A DNA stretch of 8,126 nucleotides from SZUA-1535 sp964594175 (GTDB lineage Archaea; Aenigmatarchaeota; Aenigmatarchaeia; Aenigmatarchaeales; SZUA-1535): the NCBI GenBank assembly GCA_964594175.1, contig CAZQLM010000039.1, positions 1-8,126 of the forward strand. The letters are read 5' to 3'. Shown here in pieces: positions 4,841 to 8,126 of this stretch. The notes beneath the pieces were generated by a model, which worked only from the letters and a program-made list of their open reading frames with translations, had not been told where the DNA came from and did no database searches. Position 1 is the stretch's first letter. Every line of letters begins with the position of its first letter. The translations under genes were made by a program, and so were the position numbers.

Positions 4841-7800
4841 ATGGGTATTCCCAGAATTGAAGAACGAACTCTATACCCTCCTTTAGTAAGATATTTGGAA
4901 GATCTAGGTTTTAAAGCCGTAGGGGAAACAAAAGTAACTAAAAAACATCCAGATATTTACTTTACAACGGATTCTATTTCCTTTGTAATAGAAGTTAAAA
5001 TCGGTAAATCTGATACAGGTTTAAAAGCTGTAGCTCAAGCCTATGATTATGGAAGAAGATTGGGTACTCAAAATATAATCATTCTCGTATACCCCGAAAA
5101 AATAAAAAATCAGCCAATAGTTGATTCTGATATCGTAACTAGGATTGCTTTAGAAGAAGATATTCAGGTGCTAATTTTAACCGAATATTGGACAGAAAGT
5201 TTAACCATAAAACCGGTAAAACTTTTTCAGTTATTAAAAGAACGAATCTCAATTAAAGAGCGTAGAGTAGATTTCAAGACAATTGTTAAATTAATAGAAA
5301 GCTATGTTAGAGATCTGAATTCTATAGTGTATCAGATAAAAACCGAAGAATTAGTATCAGAAGTAGTGGACAAATTAGACTTGTTTTCTTCAATAGGAGA
5401 AATAAAGGATAAAGAAACTGCAAAGAAACAGGTTATAAACTTAGCATCGTATCTTCTATTCAACCAGCTATTATTTTATCATATTTACAAAAAGAAAACA
5501 CAGGACAAGTCTCTTCCAGAACTTGATGAAATAAAAAGTGTAAGAGATTTACAGATATACTTTGATAAAATTACAAAAATCGATTATCAATCCATTTATA
5601 GGGTTAATATCTTAGGTCATATTCCAGAAAAGAAAATTGTTATTGATACCTTAAATGAAGTGATAAAAGCCATAAAGTTATTAAGAGCGGAACATATAAC
5701 ACATGATCTTGCAGGAAGATTTTTCCATGATTTGATTCCCTTTGAGGTTAGAAAAGTTTTGGCAGCGTTTTATACTCATCCAGTAGCCGCAGAAATTCTG
5801 GCCGGATTAACCATAGATTCGTGGGATGAAACCGTTATAGATCCTGCATGTGGTTCCGGTACTTTACTTGTCGCTGCCTATAGAAGAAAACAAGAGCTCT
5901 ACCAAAAACTACATGGATATAAAGATCTTAAGAAAATGCACAAAAAGTTTATCGAAAATGATTTAACAGGTATTGATATAATGCCGTTTGCNNNNNNNNN
6001 NNNNNNNNNNNNNNNNNNNNNNNNNNNNNNNNNNNNNNNNNNNNNNNNNNNNNNNNNNNNNNNNNNNNNNNNNNNNNNNNNNNNNNNNNNNTGCACAAAA
6101 AGTTTATCGAAAATGATTTAACAGGTATTGATATAATGCCGTTTGCCGCTCATATTTCTGCAATTAATTTAACAATGCAAAATATTGAACAAAAAACAAA
6201 TACTGTAAGAATAGCAACCTTAGATTCCTTAGAACTAGTAGAACTACTGAAATCACCCGAATTTAAAAGAAAGGGCATTAAGATTTCTCCGTATACAACT
6301 TCAATTCAATTAACATTACATGAAGCTTTTGGAACGTCTAAAAAAGTGAAAAAGAAAGGTGCCGTGTCTCCTGAAGGTAAAGGTTCTGAATTCTATCTTA
6401 AGCCTGTAGATGTGGTAATAATGAATCCACCATTTAGCGACAGAGAGAAAATGCCACCAGAGATGAGAGAAAAGTTAAAGAAAAATCCTTTAGGTGAAAT
6501 TTGTGGTCATCAGGTTAATCTTTGGGGTTATTTCTTGGCTTTAGCAGATTTACTACTTAAACCTGGCGGTAAAATTGGAGCGGTAATACCTATTAACATA
6601 GCAAGAGGGAAAGCAACAGAGAAAATTAGAAAGTTCTTGTTGGAAAATTATCACATAAAGTATATTGTAAAACCTGTTGGAGATATCGCATTTAGCGAAG
6701 GTGCTGCATTTAGGGATGTTCTGTTAATTGCTGAAAAAAGAAAACCGAAAAAGAATGATGTTACAAGAATAATTTTATTAAAGTGTTCTATCAGAAAAAT
6801 TGAAGAAAATGAAATCACAGAAATTATGGAATCTATTCGTTCTTCAAAAGAACTCTTTGATAAATTGGAGATAATTGAAACAGAACAAGAAAACTTAAAG
6901 AAAAATTTTATGGAATATCTTTGGTCTCATAGTAAAAAGACCTATGAAATTTTAAGTCAGTTTTACGAGTTATATAAAGAAAGAGTAAGTAAAATAAAAA
7001 AAGAGTTTCCTATAGAGAAAGTTATGGAAGGTTTTCATACATCTCCAGGAGGGATATCTCAAATTTTATATATTACTGATCCGCTTAATGAGGAACGAAT
7101 AAGAAGAAGTCTATTAATCTATGAGACAGAAGACGAAAGATATATCTACTTTAAAATAAAAAATCTAAACAAAAGTTATAAATTGAGAAAGGATTGTGTT
7201 GTAAAAGGCTTAAAATCAATTTCTGGAGTGAAAAAAATAAATGGGGAAAACATCAATGACTATTTAATTATTAGAGACTTTCCTAAAATGAAAGAAATAA
7301 TTACATTATCTTCGTTTAAACATAAACTAAACTGGGAAAAGATAAATAATGAAAAAGAAAAGAAAAGCACTTTTGTAACTATTTTTAGAAGATTCAGTCC
7401 ACATTCCAAAAACACTTGTATTCTTTCTTTATATTCAGACGAGCCTTTTGTACCTACAGATGCATTTAAAATATTTAAAGGAGATGAGGAAGAATCTAAA
7501 TTTCTCTGCATATACTTAAATAGCGTAATCAGTTTAGTAAAATTACTGTTTAACATGCAACAAACAACAGGACAATTTTCAGATATTAAAGAAGAAGATT
7601 TGAGAAATTTTGAGTTTGTTGATATTAGAAAGTTCGCAAAATCAGAAAAACAAACTCTTCTAAATTTATTTGAAAAACTCAAAGATGTGGAATTCCCATC
7701 AATTCTAGAACAATTAGAAAACCGCTTTTGGGCAAGAGTTGAATTAGATAAAACAATATTAAAAATTCTCGGTTTTTCAGATAGGGAAATTAATGAATGG

Positions 7801-7860
7801 TTGCCTAAGGTTTATGATGCGCTAGTTGAAGAATTAAAGGCGATGAAGAATGTCAGGTAA
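4841..7860 (+). CDS. Single-chain restriction-modification enzyme (PD-ExK nuclease plus N6-adenine methylase), split by an assembly gap
   Basis: As sequenced, a frame from 4841 runs into 100 N (5992-6091) and a second frame is open after it. Deleting 5992-6146 (the N and one copy of a 55-base repeat) joins the two in frame into 954 residues. The N-terminus holds a PD-ExK nuclease core (P37-D38, E51-x-K53, with Q66 after). After a helical region comes the methylase: AFYTHPVAAEIL, SAM motif DPACGSGTLL (from residue 334) and catalytic NPPF (477-480), typical of N6-adenine methylases. The C-terminus (TTGQFSDIKEEDL; FWARVELDKTIL) resembles target-recognition regions. Fusion of cutting, methylating and recognition parts in one chain fits type IIG or a related class, and I see no separate specificity gene. 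Base use is more AT-rich than in the ribosomal genes, consistent with transfer. There is no clear ribosome binding site. The target site cannot be predicted. Confidence 0.85.
5937..5991 (+). repeat. 55-base direct repeat, left copy at the edge of the N-gap
   Basis: These 55 bases, ending exactly at the first N, are identical to 6092-6146, which begin right after the last N. They encode HKKFIENDLTGIDIMPF in the methylase. The flush position on both sides points to unmerged contig ends rather than a biological repeat. Confidence 0.95.
5992..6091. other. Assembly gap of exactly 100 N
   Basis: One hundred N is the common placeholder for a gap of unknown size. Given the identical 55-base ends on both sides, the true distance is probably negative: the contigs overlap and nothing is missing. 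Confidence 0.95.
6092..6146 (+). repeat. 55-base direct repeat, right copy at the edge of the N-gap
   Basis: Identical to 5937-5991. Keeping one copy keeps the methylase in frame: the last base of the left copy is codon position 2, and base 6147 supplies position 3 of GCC (Ala). Confidence 0.95.
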
Positions 7861-8126
7861 AACACAATTTTGTCCAATATTCGAAGATATAGAAAACTCA
7901 AAAATAAAAGAATTGGCAAAAAGATTAAAAGGCACATCGCATAAAGAGACTCTTACAAATATTTTGGAGTGGCAAGAGAAAAATATTAAGTTTTGGTGGG
8001 AAAGGTGGCCGCTTGATCTTTCACTAAAATTGATAATACCCTTTTCATTTTTGATGTTATTTATTGTTTCTCTACCTCTTCTTATTATATTTTTTTCTCT
8101 TAGAGTGTTATTGGATACGACTATAC
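7850..8126 (+). CDS. Start of an uncharacterised membrane protein (3' partial)
   Basis: ATG 7850 lies inside the last codons of the restriction enzyme (11-base overlap) and the frame is open to the window end, 92 codons. It begins with a soluble helical segment (IKELAKRLKGTSHKETLTNILEWQEKNIKFWWERWP, quoted in parts: residues 19-30 and 33-53) followed by a strongly hydrophobic stretch at about residues 59-86, one or two membrane passes. The 'lkG.t..Etl.niLeW...NI.fw' pattern resembles the lead-in helix of archaeal transglutaminase-like proteins. This is a weak memory-based match, and the diagnostic part lies outside the window. The overlap implies co-translation with the restriction gene, but a shared function cannot be argued from this fragment. 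Confidence 0.6.
   Translation, partial: MSGKTQFCPIFEDIENSKIKELAKRLKGTSHKETLTNILEWQEKNIKFWWERWPLDLSLKLIIPFSFLMLFIVSLPLLIIFFSLRVLLDTTI

Noticed and set aside
5937..6146. True tandem duplication inside the methylase
   Set aside because: The copies are exactly 55 bases, identical, and flush with a 100-N placeholder; this is the pattern of unmerged contig ends.
7260..7682. Minus-strand 140-codon frame inside the restriction enzyme
   Set aside because: It is fully antisense to a well-supported gene and shows no recognisable domain or start signal.
1..8126. CRISPR array, tRNA, rRNA or insertion-sequence ends
   Set aside because: No regularly spaced repeats, cloverleaf-like segments, rRNA motifs, transposase frames or paired terminal repeats were seen.

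Overview
The window looks like a piece of an AT-rich archaeal genome. Three ribosomal genes, uL1, uL10 (P0 type) and archaeal P1/L12, lie in the archaeal order, with a BRE/TATA promoter and GGTGA-type ribosome binding sites. All eight apparently intact reading frames with a visible end stop in TAA. A short uL10 and small toxin-antitoxin-like genes would fit a small-genome (DPANN-like) archaeon, but the lineage is not proven. A run of exactly 100 N inside one gene shows that this is a scaffolded draft assembly.

Layout. (1) 2-526: C-terminal part of an unrecognised, probably surface-exposed archaeal protein that enters from outside the window. (2) 528-1206: no intact gene. A ribosome binding site and ATG lead into a small membrane-protein frame broken by apparent single-base losses, followed by stop-rich sequence and inverted repeats. 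(3) 1207-2964: the rpl1-rpl10-rpl12 operon, with a promoter, a short leader that folds into a hairpin over the ribosome binding site, and tightly packed genes. (4) 2965-3883: a small membrane-protein frame interrupted by one TAG, then a frameshifted DUF4258-like toxin gene overlapping a DUF2283 gene. (5) 3925-4666, minus strand: a vapBC-like pair whose vapC is split by a frameshift. (6) 4667-4840: a decayed second copy of the small membrane-protein tail. (7) 4841-7860: a large single-chain restriction-methylation enzyme with a PD-ExK nuclease domain, an N6-adenine methylase domain and a recognition region, apparently split by the N-gap. (8) 7850-8126: start of an overlapping membrane-protein gene.

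The most useful results are reconstructions. The N-gap is flanked by the same 55 bases on both sides. Removing the gap and one copy restores a single 954-residue enzyme, so the gap is most likely an assembly artefact. Two toxin-like genes are visible only when frames are joined: a DUF4258-like partner of DUF2283, and the N-terminal half of the PIN toxin. An 89-base repeat with a shared C-terminal protein motif ends exactly 25 bases before the start codon of both plus-strand accessory units (the DUF4258/DUF2283 pair and the restriction enzyme).

Functionally, the ribosomal operon makes the L1 protuberance protein and the stalk. The rest is an accessory defence and toxin-antitoxin island in which several small genes carry lesions of one or two bases, while the ribosomal genes and the restriction enzyme are intact.
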